Below are positions 24,293-33,208 of a stretch of 45,191 nucleotides of DNA, piece by piece (position 1 is the stretch's first letter; every line of letters starts with the position of its first letter). The DNA lies in NCBI RefSeq assembly GCF_014268615.1, contig NZ_JABWQV010000022.1, forward strand, positions 1 through 45,191, read 5' to 3'. Under the pieces are notes generated by a model. It had not been told where the DNA came from. It saw only the letters and a list, made by a program, of their open reading frames with translations, and made no database searches. Origin of the DNA: Pseudomonas tehranensis (lineage in GTDB: Bacteria; Pseudomonadota; Gammaproteobacteria; Pseudomonadales; Pseudomonadaceae). Made by a program: the position numbers and the translations under genes.

Positions 24293-25172
24293 GGGCCACC
24301 GCCCGTCCTGGCTCGGCCTGATGCTGCATTTGGCGGATGATCTGCAGTTCGGCGACCAGCACGGGGTAAGGCGGGAAATTGAAGTCCCGTTCGAGCAAGG
24401 TCGGCTGGACACCGAAACGCGCGTAGGCCTGGGCCAGCAACGCCCAGACCAGCGGTTTGACCGGCGCGCCATGACTGTCGATTTTCAAGGTGTCGGACTC
24501 GTCGTAGTGCCCGGCCACGTGCATGCCCACCACCCGCCCAGGTTCAAGGCCGGCCAGGAATGCCTGGGGATCGAAGCCGTGATTGACCGAGTTGACGTAG
24601 ACGTTGTTGACGTCCAGCAGCAGGTCGCAATCGGCTTCGTGCAATACCGCGCGGGTGAATTCCAGCTCCGTCATGTCTTGTTGCGGTGCGGCGTAATAGG
24701 AGACGTTCTCCACGGCCAGGCGCCGCCCCAGTACGTCCTGGGCCTGCCGGATCCGTGCCGCGACGTGATGCACCGCTTCCTCGGTAAAGGGTAACGGCAG
24801 CAAGTCATATAAATGCCCCTCATCGCCGCAGTAACTCAGGTGTTCGCTGTACATCGGCACGTTGAAGCGATCCAGAAAATCGCGCACCTGCCTCAGAAAC
24901 GCCAGGTCCAGCGGCGCCGGCCCGCCCAGGGACAACGACAGGCCATGGCACGACATCGGATAGCGTTCAGCCAGCCAATGCAAAGCGGCGCCATGGGCGC
25001 CGCCTATATTGATCCAGTTTTCCGGGGCCACTTCGAGAAAGTCGAAATCCCCGGCGGGCGCCGCGCGCAGTTCATCGAGCAACGCGCGGCGCAGGCCCAG
25101 GCCTACTGATGGTTTGGCGGGCGAGGCTGAAGCCTGGATGGTAGGCCCTTTGCGACCAGAAGGGTGAGGCAT
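24285..25172 (-). CDS. DUF692 multinuclear iron oxidase (HvfB/BufB-like)
   Basis: A 295-residue TIM-barrel protein of the MNIO family (the MbnB family). Metal-site residues are all visible: Glu47 and Glu51 in LEVAPENW, His76 in [10 protein letters not shown], Glu110-His111 in YSEHLSY, Glu155 in VENVSYY, Asp187 and Asn189 in [10 protein letters not shown], His218 and His222 in GMHVAGH, Asp232 and His234 in DSHG, and Glu261 in ERD. Members oxidise peptide cysteines, forming oxazolone-thioamide or thiooxazole groups that bind copper. AAGGAG precedes the ATG. The EGKCG precursor lies 85 bases upstream and the DUF2063 partner overlaps the end. Confidence 0.93.
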   Translation of the reverse strand: MPHPSGRKGPTIQASASPAKPSVGLGLRRALLDELRAAPAGDFDFLEVAPENWINIGGAHGAALHWLAERYPMSCHGLSLSLGGPAPLDLAFLRQVRDFLDRFNVPMYSEHLSYCGDEGHLYDLLPLPFTEEAVHHVAARIRQAQDVLGRRLAVENVSYYAAPQQDMTELEFTRAVLHEADCDLLLDVNNVYVNSVNHGFDPQAFLAGLEPGRVVGMHVAGHYDESDTLKIDSHGAPVKPLVWALLAQAYARFGVQPTLLERDFNFPPYPVLVAELQIIRQMQHQAEPGRAVAHG

Positions 25173-25196
25173 GGCACATCTCCTTGGAATAAGAGA

Positions 25197-25247
25197 TGGG
25201 GAGCCTTGGCGGGGCCGTACCCGATCACATCGCTACCCGGCTCCCCA
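25197..25247 (-). other. Inverted repeat between precursor and DUF692 genes
   Basis: TGGGGAGCC at 25197-25205 and GGCTCCCCA at 25239-25247 are exact 9-base complements across a 33-base loop, inside the 85-base gap. On the minus strand the stem is followed by TCTCTTATT rather than a clean T-run. It could act as a partial terminator or processing/stability stem that keeps precursor mRNA more abundant than enzyme mRNA. Confidence 0.6.
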
Positions 25248-25257
25248 CCATTTAGCA

Positions 25258-25644
25258 TCAGGACTCGATAGCCGCCCCGCACTTGCCCTCGCCGCATTTG
25301 CCTTCGGCGCTTTTGGCCTGGCCCGCCAGGTACTTCTCGGCCTCAGGCAGCGAGATGCCGCCGTCATGGTTGGCGTCGATCTTGTCGTACTCAGCCGCGC
25401 GCTCCGGCGCCGCTACGATGAACTCCTCGCGTGAAACCTTGCCGTCGTGGTTGGTATCGGTCTTGGCAAATTTATCTTCGCCGCACTTGCCCTCAGCGGG
25501 TTTCTTCACGGTATCGGCCGCCGCCAGGGTGTAGCCCTGGGCCAGGTCGTTCATGGTCAGCGCCGAAGCCGCAGTGGAAAGGCCAAGGCCGCCGACCAGG
25601 GCCAGACCCAGTGCAAGAGAGGAGTGGCTGGAGAAGTTGAGCAT
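25258..25644 (-). CDS. EF-hand copper-RiPP precursor with three EGKCG motifs (HvfA/bufferin-like)
   Basis: A 128-residue exported peptide precursor. Residues 1-28 are a signal peptide (LALGLALVGGLGLSTAASA). EGKCG occurs at 52-55 (Cys54), and twice at the C-terminus as AEGKCGEGKCG (Cys117 and Cys122); these motifs are the substrates of DUF692 enzymes in oxazolin/bufferin systems. Between them lie two canonical EF-hand loops, DTNHDGKVSREE (63-74) and DANHDGGISLPE (90-101). GAGGA precedes the ATG. It heads the operon with the DUF692 and DUF2063 genes. A plausible product is a secreted copper-binding peptide that also binds calcium; neither is demonstrated. Confidence 0.9.
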   Translation of the reverse strand: MLNFSSHSSLALGLALVGGLGLSTAASALTMNDLAQGYTLAAADTVKKPAEGKCGEDKFAKTDTNHDGKVSREEFIVAAPERAAEYDKIDANHDGGISLPEAEKYLAGQAKSAEGKCGEGKCGAAIES

Positions 25645-25679
25645 GGGGGTGTTCCTCGAAAGATCAAATACGCCAGTCA

Positions 25680-25702
25680 CCAACACCGGGAACCGGTGTC
25701 GG
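25680..25702 (-). other. Leader hairpin of the RiPP precursor gene
   Basis: CCAACACCGG and CCGGTGTCGG can pair over 10 bases with one mismatch and a 3-base loop. The hairpin lies 35 bases before the precursor start codon, inside the predicted untranslated leader. No T-run follows. A role in mRNA stability is plausible. Confidence 0.55.
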
Positions 25703-25770
25703 CTGGCAGGCGTAGTTAACCGTCGATGTGTATCCGGGCTGTGTCGCAAGCCAAGGTGAACATAAGCGAA

Positions 25771-25807
25771 TGTATCCAGGCCGCCCAGCTACACACTCCG
25801 ATACAAG
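25771..25807 (-). promoter_or_regulatory. Predicted response-regulator box B (RiPP operon promoter)
   Basis: On the minus strand CTTGTATCGGAGTGTGTA (25807-25790) holds the same hexamer pair as box A, followed after 12 bases by GGATACA (25777-25771), a possible -10. The box edge is 145 bases before the precursor start codon, almost exactly the 146 of box A. A further TGTATC lies at 25729. Confidence 0.7.
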
Positions 25808-25941
25808 CCCACCGCCAGGACTAAGACTCAGGCAGGCCTCTACGACGGCCGGTTTGCCTGAAGGCCAAGAGCCATGAGCCTCTGCGCCATGTCACCTGTC
25901 GCAATGGTTAAGTTAATTGAGCCGACAGCCGATACAGAGAC

Positions 25942-28551
25942 GTGCGGGATATTTCGCGTTTAGCTGATGGCTTGTTTATGACTGAAGATGCTGGCAACGA
26001 CACAACCGTTTCTCTCCCAGGCCTGCCAAGCCGCAGTTTCACGCGTCGCACCTTCCCGGCCATCATGTTTCTGCTTTTTGTCATGTCAGCACTGGCGATC
26101 GCCGTGCTGCTCAACATTACCAGGGCTCAGGATGAGCGCGCCCGTGAACAGAGCCTGTTTTTTGCCCAACGGGCCATTGATTCCATAAGCAGCGGCATCG
26201 AACGGGACCTGAGCGATTACTCCAAGTGGAGCGACGCCTACCGACATCTGCATGTCGAAATGGACAAAGACTGGGCCTATGCCCAGGAAAATGTCGGCAG
26301 CAGCGTTTTCGGGCTCTACGGCTACCAGGCGGTGTTTGTCATTTCCCCGACAGGCAAAACCGTCTATTCGGTCATCAATGGTGAGATGAGTGAGGTGGAT
26401 GCCGGCACGTGGCTGGCCGGTGACCTGCAAGGGCTGGCGAAGAAAGCCAGCGCCCCGCCGAACCGCGATGAAGTCATCGTCGAGCTGCTGCATCACGACG
26501 GCGCGCCCGCGTTTGTCGCCGCCTCGGCCATCACCGTCGGCACCGACGACAGCGTGCCCGAAATCCCAGGCCCGCCCAGTTTGCTGCTGTTCGTGAAAGT
26601 CCTTGATGCTGCCGCTTTGCAAAACCTGGCGCGGGACTTTGCCCTGCCGGATGCCCACATCACCCAGGCGCCGGAGCAGATCGGCACGGCCCGGATATCC
26701 CTTGACGGCCAGATCGACGAGGCTTTGGCGTGGCGTCCGGAGACTCCCGGCAACGATCTGCGCAAGGTACTGCTGCCCTTGCTGGTCCTGGCCCTGCTGG
26801 TGTTGGCCATCCTCGCGCTGGCGGTGCTGCGCCATGCCCTGGTCATGCTTCGCGCCCAGGAAGGTCAGTACGCCAGCCTGCTGGCCCACCGCAAGGCACT
26901 GGAACGTAGCGAAGAACGCTTTCGGGACATTGCCGAAGTGTCCTCCGACTGGTTATGGGAAGTGGATTCGACCGGGACTCTGACCTACCTGTCGGAACGT
27001 TTTGAACAAGTGACCGGCTTCAACCCCACACAATGGCTGGGCAAGCCCCTGCACCGGCTGCTCCATCCCCACGGTGGCTCGATTTCGATAGCCCAATGGC
27101 TGCTCGGCGGGGCCAACAGCGATTCGTCGGCCCCGTTGTTATGTGAGTACACCGCGCGCAATCAGCGTATCCGCACGTGCAAACTTTCGGTCCGAGCCAT
27201 CGAAGCCGGGACCTTGGGCTTTCGGGGCACCGCCACCGACATTACCGAGGAACTGCGGGCGCTGGCCCAGATCAAGCACCTCTCGCTGCACGACCCGCTG
27301 ACCGGGCTGGCCAATCGAAACCGACTGTTCGATTGCCTCAGCGAACACCTGGACCCGGCCGATGGGGCACCGCTGGCGGTGCTGAACCTGGACATGGACC
27401 GGTTCAAGCCGGTCAACGATTCTCTGGGGCATGCCGTAGGCGACAAAGTGCTGCGGGAAGTGGCCCATATCCTTCAGCAGAACGTGCGCAGCTCCGACCT
27501 GGTGGCCCGTCTGGGCGGTGATGAGTTTGTCATCGTCATGCCCGATCCCGGCAGTCCCCAAGACCTGGAACAACTCTGTGAGCGCCTGATCGATTGCATG
27601 CAGCGCCCCATGCACCTGGACGGCAATACCTTGTACCTGGGCGTGAGCATCGGCGTGGCCTGGTCGCAACCCGGTGACGAGAGCGCCACCGAATTGTTGC
27701 GCCACGCGGACATCGCGTTGTATGCGGCCAAGGCAGCGGGGCGCAACACCTGGCGGGTCTATGAGGAAGCCATGGGCAACCTGGCCCGCGACCGTCGGCG
27801 CTATGAGCAGCAACTGCGCGACGCCATGCAAGGCGAACAACTGGAGCTGCGCTACTTGCCTCGCTTCGATGTGTGCGCCGAACAACTGCACGGCTTCGAG
27901 GCCCAGACTTTCTGGCACCATCCCGAGAAAGGTGAACTGGGTGGCGCGGACTTCATCCCGATCGCCGAAGCGTCTGGCCAACTGGAAGAGCTGGGAACCT
28001 GGATGTTGATCAACGTTTGTGAAGAAGCGGTGAACTGGCCGACCGCTGTCAGCGTTTCCGTGGCGGTTTCGCCCAAATGGTTCAGCAGCAGCTTCTTACT
28101 CAATCAGGTGCGAACGGCCCTCGAAACGAGCGGTCTGGCCCCCCAGCGCCTGACCCTGGAAGTGGCCGAAGGGGTGCTTCTGATCGACCACAAAGCGGTG
28201 GCCAGTACCCTTCATGCGCTCAAGGACCTGGGCGTGCGCATCAACATCGACAAGTTCGGCACCAGCATTGCCTCCCTTCGCGAGGTACTGAACCAACCGT
28301 TCGATGGCATTCGCTTCGATCGCAACATTCTCGCTCAGTTGGGCCTGGAGCATGATCAGGAAGGCGTCCTCGCGATGATCCGGCTCAGCCGCAGCGTGGG
28401 GCTCATGGTCACCGCCGAAGGCATCGAAAACGCCCGGCAATTCCGCCAATTGCGCAGCGTGGCCTGCGACCACGTACAAGGCCCCTACTTCGGCTCGGCC
28501 CTGGCCCGCTCGGAAATGGCCTCATTCTTTACCACCCCGCGGTGGCTCTAA
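25942..28551 (+). CDS. CHASE4-PAS-GGDEF protein with degenerate EAL domain
   Basis: An 869-residue membrane signalling protein. Helix 1 is near residues 38-58, a CHASE4-like periplasmic sensor spans about 70-260 (SKWSDAYRHLHVEMDKDWAY), helix 2 is near 273-296, PAS about 325-440, GGDEF about 450-610 and EAL about 625-865. The cyclase site GGDEF (near 525) and its inhibitory RSSD site are intact. The EAL domain reads GFEAQTF instead of EAL-L, lacks the metal-binding Asn (SVAVSP), and has DKFG where active enzymes have DDFG. So it likely makes cyclic di-GMP but does not degrade it. The start is GTG at 25942 or ATG at 25978; neither ribosome-binding site is strong. Confidence 0.88.
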   Translation: MRDISRLADGLFMTEDAGNDTTVSLPGLPSRSFTRRTFPAIMFLLFVMSALAIAVLLNITRAQDERAREQSLFFAQRAIDSISSGIERDLSDYSKWSDAYRHLHVEMDKDWAYAQENVGSSVFGLYGYQAVFVISPTGKTVYSVINGEMSEVDAGTWLAGDLQGLAKKASAPPNRDEVIVELLHHDGAPAFVAASAITVGTDDSVPEIPGPPSLLLFVKVLDAAALQNLARDFALPDAHITQAPEQIGTARISLDGQIDEALAWRPETPGNDLRKVLLPLLVLALLVLAILALAVLRHALVMLRAQEGQYASLLAHRKALERSEERFRDIAEVSSDWLWEVDSTGTLTYLSERFEQVTGFNPTQWLGKPLHRLLHPHGGSISIAQWLLGGANSDSSAPLLCEYTARNQRIRTCKLSVRAIEAGTLGFRGTATDITEELRALAQIKHLSLHDPLTGLANRNRLFDCLSEHLDPADGAPLAVLNLDMDRFKPVNDSLGHAVGDKVLREVAHILQQNVRSSDLVARLGGDEFVIVMPDPGSPQDLEQLCERLIDCMQRPMHLDGNTLYLGVSIGVAWSQPGDESATELLRHADIALYAAKAAGRNTWRVYEEAMGNLARDRRRYEQQLRDAMQGEQLELRYLPRFDVCAEQLHGFEAQTFWHHPEKGELGGADFIPIAEASGQLEELGTWMLINVCEEAVNWPTAVSVSVAVSPKWFSSSFLLNQVRTALETSGLAPQRLTLEVAEGVLLIDHKAVASTLHALKDLGVRINIDKFGTSIASLREVLNQPFDGIRFDRNILAQLGLEHDQEGVLAMIRLSRSVGLMVTAEGIENARQFRQLRSVACDHVQGPYFGSALARSEMASFFTTPRWL

Positions 28552-28581
28552 AAAATCCCGCCAGTGCATGTCGTGCACGCG

Positions 28582-29937
28582 TTAAAACAGGCTTTGCACC
28601 TGTTCCAGAACGGCCCGGTTCATCTGGCCGGTGTGGGTATGCAGGCTCACATAACTTTGCAGCATGTCCAGCTTGGTGTTGAGCAGGTCCCGACGGGCCT
28701 GGAATAACCGTTGCTGCGCATCCAGGATGTCCACCGTGGAGCGCACACCGCCCTGGAAGCCTTTTTCCGTCGAAGCCAGTGCCCGCTGGTTGGACTCCAC
28801 TGCGCGCTGCATCGCCTTGCTTTTGGCGAAGCCGGCCACCACGCCCAGGTAATCGGTTTCGATCGTCTCGGCCAACTGCTGACGCTGCACGTCATAGTCC
28901 GACTGCGCGCCGGCCAGTTGCGCCTGGGCCTTGGCCACCGATGCGCGCACCGCTCCGCCGCGATACAACGGGATGTCCAGTTGCACCCCCACGTAATAGG
29001 TGTCCTGGCGCGGGTCGAGTTCCTGATACTGGCGGGTTTCCCGGCGGGTCAACTGAGTGGTCAGTGCCAAGGTCGGGTAATGCCCGGCGCGCTGGCTGTC
29101 GGCCTGGGCCTCGGCCACTTTCACCGCCGCCAGCCGGGCCGCCAGCTCGGGGCTGGCCTCACGGGCAATCGCCGTCCAGTACGGCAGGTCCTGCTCGGGT
29201 GGGATCGGGCTGCCGGCGGCAAGCTCCTCGCGCATCGGCCAAATGTCATCGATGGGCACATTGGCGCGACCGGACAACGCCCGCAGTGCCGCCACGCGAC
29301 GAGCCTGGGCTTCAGCCTCCTGGGCCTCGACCAGGTCAAGCCGCGCCTGGGCCTCGTCAATATCGGTGATCGCCCCCTGGCCACCCTCGAAAAGTTTTTT
29401 GCTCTGGGTGACCAAGCCGCTGATGGCGGCTTTCTGCTGGACGATCAACTTGATCTCGTTTTCCGCCCGGGCGACGTCGAAGTAGCCCTTGGCAACCCGA
29501 TCGAACAGCGTCTGGCTGGCAACGTCGAACAGCTGGCTGCCCAGTTGTCCTCGCGCCTTGCCCTCCTGGTACGCCGCCCACCGCGCCTTGTCGTAAAGCG
29601 CTTGCTGCGCCGCCAGGGTGACGTTGTTGGCCTGGTAATCGTTGCTGTTGACGTAGCCGCTGTCGTCCCCGCCATCGGTCCGTCCGCCGCGCCCGTAACG
29701 CGAAGTCAGTGACACTTGCGGATAGAGGCCGCCACGGCCAATCGCTTCTTCCTGGCGAGAAGCATCATAAGCATGGGTGGCTGACTGCAAGGTCGGGTCG
29801 TTGAGTCGGGAGGCGTCGTACGCCGCGGTCAGGCTCAGGCCACCGTCGGCGGCCGAGGCGAAATTGATCACTGCCCAACTGGAACACAGGCTCAGCAGCA
29901 CGCGAGCGCTGTAACGGCAACGGTCGGTCATGCTCAT
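28582..29937 (-). CDS. TolC-family outer-membrane protein of a type I secretion system
   Basis: A 451-residue outer-membrane efflux protein of the TolC/AprF class. A signal peptide (residues 1-30, ending NFASA) is followed by two homologous helix-rich repeats: LTAAYDASRLNDPTLQSATH at the start and VGVQLDIPLYRGGAVRASVA in the second half, with EKGFQGGVRSTVDILDAQQR near the end as in AprF/PrtF. It forms the outer-membrane tunnel for the transporter encoded upstream and overlaps the adaptor gene by four bases (ATGA). Confidence 0.9.
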   Translation of the reverse strand: MSMTDRCRYSARVLLSLCSSWAVINFASAADGGLSLTAAYDASRLNDPTLQSATHAYDASRQEEAIGRGGLYPQVSLTSRYGRGGRTDGGDDSGYVNSNDYQANNVTLAAQQALYDKARWAAYQEGKARGQLGSQLFDVASQTLFDRVAKGYFDVARAENEIKLIVQQKAAISGLVTQSKKLFEGGQGAITDIDEAQARLDLVEAQEAEAQARRVAALRALSGRANVPIDDIWPMREELAAGSPIPPEQDLPYWTAIAREASPELAARLAAVKVAEAQADSQRAGHYPTLALTTQLTRRETRQYQELDPRQDTYYVGVQLDIPLYRGGAVRASVAKAQAQLAGAQSDYDVQRQQLAETIETDYLGVVAGFAKSKAMQRAVESNQRALASTEKGFQGGVRSTVDILDAQQRLFQARRDLLNTKLDMLQSYVSLHTHTGQMNRAVLEQVQSLF

Positions 29938-31304
29938 TCCTCTTTGAAGGCTGCCAGCAAGCGTTCGCGCAAAGGTTTCATCAGGTAATTCATAAAGGTG
30001 CGCTCCCCCGTGACCACCGTGACATCGGCCAGCATGCCCGGTCGCACTAACAGCCCGGCGGCCTGCAACGAGGCGACCGTGTCGGCGGGAATCTCGACCT
30101 TGGCGGAGAAGTACGGCAAGTGCGTCTGCTCATCAATCAACTGGTCGGCCGAGACCGTACTCACAGTGCCGGTTACCGTCGGCGTATCCACCCGTTGCAG
30201 CGCGGTGAAATGCACATGCACCGGCAACCCCGGGCGCAACTTGTTGGCCATCAACGGTTCGAAACGCGCGGTAATCGCCATGGGCGCATCCAGCGGTACC
30301 ACCTGCATCAGGGTTTGCCCAGCCTGGGCCACGCCGCCGACGGTGTGAATGCTCACGTCCATGACCTGCCCGGCCACTGGCGCACGGATAGCACCGTTGT
30401 CGACTTCAAACTGCAGGGCGCGAATCTGATCGGCATAACCGGCCGCCTCGGCGGAGACCTCGCTGAGCTGGGTTTCAGCATCGCGACGAAATTCCTGTTG
30501 CACCTGCAACGCCTTGAGCTTGCTTTCATTAATGGCCTGGCGGGTCCGCCCGACATCCCCCACGCCGGAGGCAATCTGGCCGGCCAGTTGGGCGGCGTTG
30601 CGCTCCGCCTCGAAGAGCTTGTTGCGCGGAACATAACCTTCACGGGCCAGCTCGCGCAGGCCTTCGAGCTCCTGTTGCTGAAAGCGCATCTGTGCGTCGT
30701 AGTTACGCTTGACGCCTTCATAGCCCTGCAATTGCTGCTGCAACGCCGCGACCTCGTGTTCGATAATTTGCAGACGGCTGCCCAGCTCTGCGCGGCGGGT
30801 CAGAAACAACTGGTTTTGCAAGGCCATGGCGGCCTTGACCCGCGGCTCGTCGGCGCGCTCCAGCAGTTCAGCCGGCCATTGAATCTCGGCGCTGCCCAGG
30901 CGCTCGGCAATCAACCGCGCTTCGATGCTGCGGTCGTTAAGCAACTTGCCCAGGGTCACGTCCAGTTGCGACTGCGCTTGCACGGTATTGAGCTGCACCA
31001 GCAACTGCCCCTGGCTGACTCGATCGCCATCGCTGACCAGCAGCTGGTCCACTACCCCGCCGACCAACGACTGCACGGCCTTGCGCTCACCCGCCACCAC
31101 CACGGTGCCACTGCCCACGACACCCTGGTCGAGGGGTGCCAGGAAGGCCCAGAGCAAAAAGCCGCCCAGCGTCAGGACCAGGAAGCCCACACCATAACGC
31201 GCAGCACCGCTGGCATCGGTACTGGCACTGGGCAGGGTATTGGCGTCGAGCACACTCACCTGCTGCTCGCTGTGCGCCGATGCAGCCGGGGTCAGATCAC
31301 GCAT
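29934..31304 (-). CDS. HlyD/AprE-family periplasmic adaptor
   Basis: A 456-residue membrane-fusion protein. One helix near residues 37-57 (VGFLVLTLGGFLLWAFLAPL) is followed by a first lipoyl half (GVVGSGTVVVAGERKAVQSL), a long coiled coil (about 110-290), a second lipoyl half (GAIRAPVAGQVMDVSIHTVG) and a beta-barrel end with VVTGERTFMNYLMKPLRERL. This C-terminus is typical of AprE/PrtE/HasE adaptors. It bridges the inner-membrane ATPase and the outer-membrane tunnel. It overlaps the ATPase gene by 8 bases. Confidence 0.93.
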   Translation of the reverse strand: MRDLTPAASAHSEQQVSVLDANTLPSASTDASGAARYGVGFLVLTLGGFLLWAFLAPLDQGVVGSGTVVVAGERKAVQSLVGGVVDQLLVSDGDRVSQGQLLVQLNTVQAQSQLDVTLGKLLNDRSIEARLIAERLGSAEIQWPAELLERADEPRVKAAMALQNQLFLTRRAELGSRLQIIEHEVAALQQQLQGYEGVKRNYDAQMRFQQQELEGLRELAREGYVPRNKLFEAERNAAQLAGQIASGVGDVGRTRQAINESKLKALQVQQEFRRDAETQLSEVSAEAAGYADQIRALQFEVDNGAIRAPVAGQVMDVSIHTVGGVAQAGQTLMQVVPLDAPMAITARFEPLMANKLRPGLPVHVHFTALQRVDTPTVTGTVSTVSADQLIDEQTHLPYFSAKVEIPADTVASLQAAGLLVRPGMLADVTVVTGERTFMNYLMKPLRERLLAAFKEE

Positions 31305-33018
31305 CTTCGCCAGCCTCCCTCACCGCCGCGGGCCTGGGCCCCGGCATCAATGCCTTGAGCACTCGGTCCCGTGGGCCGAAGGCTTGTTGGGCGCCGTCCT
31401 TGAGTACCAGGATGTGATCGACCACCGCCAGCACATTGGGTCGATGGGTGATCAGCACCACGGTACTGCCGGCGGCCTTGAGCGCATTGATCGCTTGTAC
31501 CAGCGCCAGCTCACCCGCTTCGTCAAGATTGGAGTTGGGCTCGTCGAGCACGATCAGCGACGGGCGCCCGTACAGCGCGCGGGCCAGGCCCAGGCGTTGC
31601 TTCTGCCCGCCAGACAAACCCAGCCCGCCGGGGCCCAGTGGCGTGTCATAGCCTTTGGGGAACCTGAGGATCATCTCGTGAATGCCAGCGTGACGCGCGG
31701 CGGCAATGATTTTGTCGGCATCCTGCTCGCCGAAGCGGGCGATGTTGTCGGCAACGCTGCCATCGAACAGCTCGATGTCCTGGGGCAAGTAACCCAAGTA
31801 CGGGCCCAGGGCATCATGGGACCACTGGCTGATTTCGGCGTCATCCAGCCGTACCGAGCCGGCCATGGCCGGCCACACCCCGACCAGCGCCCTGGCCAGC
31901 GTCGACTTGCCACTGGCGCTGGGGCCGACCACGGCAAGCACTTCGCCCTTGGCCAGGCTGAAATGGATCCCGCGCACAATCGGTTGCGAGGCACCGGGCG
32001 GGCCGACATACAGTTGCTCCAGGCGCACCGCGCCGGTGGGCGGCGGCAAGGGCATGCGCAAGCGCTCGCGGGGGTGTTGGGTGAGCAGCTGGCTCAGACG
32101 CTGGTAGCTCTGGCGCCCGGCGTTGAACTGTTTCCAGGAGCCGATGGCAATTTCCACCGGCGCCAGGGCGCGCCCCAGCAGCAGCGACATGGCGATCATC
32201 ATGCCTGCCGACATCTGCCCTTCGAGCACCAGCAGCGCGCCCAGGCCCAGGGCCAACGACTGTCCCGATATGCGCACGAAACGGGTTGCAGAGGTGATAC
32301 GGGCGCCACGGTCACTGGCATGGGCCTGGGCGGCAATGATGCGTTGTTGCAGCAGGCTCCAGCGCTGGCGTAACGGGCCGAGCATGCCCAGCGCCTGAAT
32401 GACCTCGGCATTGTGTAGCGTGCTGTTGACATAGACAGACGACTGCACCCCCAGGCGATTGGCTTCACCCAGCCGAGCGCGAGTCGCCAGCTCACCCCAC
32501 AGCGCCAGGCCGATCAGCACCAGGGCGAGCACCAAAGTCAGCACCCCGAACCAAGGGTGAAAGATAAACGCCACCAGCAGGAAGATCGGCAACCACGGTG
32601 CATCGAGCAACGCGATCAGACCCTGGCCCGTGATCAACTGACGCAACGTCGCCAAATCAGTGAGCACCTGGGCCGGGTTGGCGTTGTGCTCGCGCAGGCT
32701 GCGGGCGAAGGCGGCGTCGAAAATACGCTCGCCCAGGGCGTCGTCCAGCCCCGCACTCATGCGAATCATCACCTCGCCGCGAACCCACTCGATCAGGGCA
32801 CTGAACATAAACAGGCCCAGAGCGATCAGGGTCAGCATGAACAAGGTGGTTTCGTTGCGGCTGGTCAGCACCCGATCGTACACCTGCATCATGTACAGCG
32901 ATGGCACCAGCACCAACAGATTGATCACGCCACTGAACAGTGCCAGCGACCAGAACACCCGGCGATAACTTAATAAGGCAGCATCAATGTCATGACGCGG
33001 ATCGAGTAGAAAGCGCAT
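31297..33018 (-). CDS. Type I secretion ABC transporter ATPase/permease (AprD/HasD-like)
   Basis: A 573-residue half-transporter. The membrane domain (about 20-310) starts FWSLALFSGVINLLVLVPSL, with MQVYDRVLTSRNETTL as in PrtD/AprD. The nucleotide-binding domain (about 330-560) has Walker A GPSASGKST, signature GLSGGQKQRLGLARAL, Walker B LIVLDEPNSNLDE and the switch ITHRP. There is no N-terminal C39-like domain, so this is the protease/haemophore-type exporter and not the RTX-giant type. No recognisable substrate gene (RTX protease, lipase, HasA) flanks it in the window. Confidence 0.93.
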   Translation of the reverse strand: MRFLLDPRHDIDAALLSYRRVFWSLALFSGVINLLVLVPSLYMMQVYDRVLTSRNETTLFMLTLIALGLFMFSALIEWVRGEVMIRMSAGLDDALGERIFDAAFARSLREHNANPAQVLTDLATLRQLITGQGLIALLDAPWLPIFLLVAFIFHPWFGVLTLVLALVLIGLALWGELATRARLGEANRLGVQSSVYVNSTLHNAEVIQALGMLGPLRQRWSLLQQRIIAAQAHASDRGARITSATRFVRISGQSLALGLGALLVLEGQMSAGMMIAMSLLLGRALAPVEIAIGSWKQFNAGRQSYQRLSQLLTQHPRERLRMPLPPPTGAVRLEQLYVGPPGASQPIVRGIHFSLAKGEVLAVVGPSASGKSTLARALVGVWPAMAGSVRLDDAEISQWSHDALGPYLGYLPQDIELFDGSVADNIARFGEQDADKIIAAARHAGIHEMILRFPKGYDTPLGPGGLGLSGGQKQRLGLARALYGRPSLIVLDEPNSNLDEAGELALVQAINALKAAGSTVVLITHRPNVLAVVDHILVLKDGAQQAFGPRDRVLKALMPGPRPAAVREAGEDA

Positions 33019-33208
33019 AGAGAATCAACCCGCAAAGGAATAGTCGGTCCCGGCGCAATCCATCGCGAGTTATTTGCCCGAAGGCGTCAAAAAAAAGTGC
33101 GTCATGTTGCTGACGTGTCGCTATCTGAGCCGATCGTCGGCGCTATAGACGCCAAGTACTGACAACGTAACCACGGGTTAGTGCCAGCATGGGGCCGCTG
33201 TTTTCACG

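Noticed and set aside
25828..25861. TCAGGCA...TGCCTGA inverted repeat before the GGDEF gene
   Set aside because: The arms are only seven bases with a bulged inner GGCC pairing and no T-run, and nothing links them to a promoter, so no feature is claimed.
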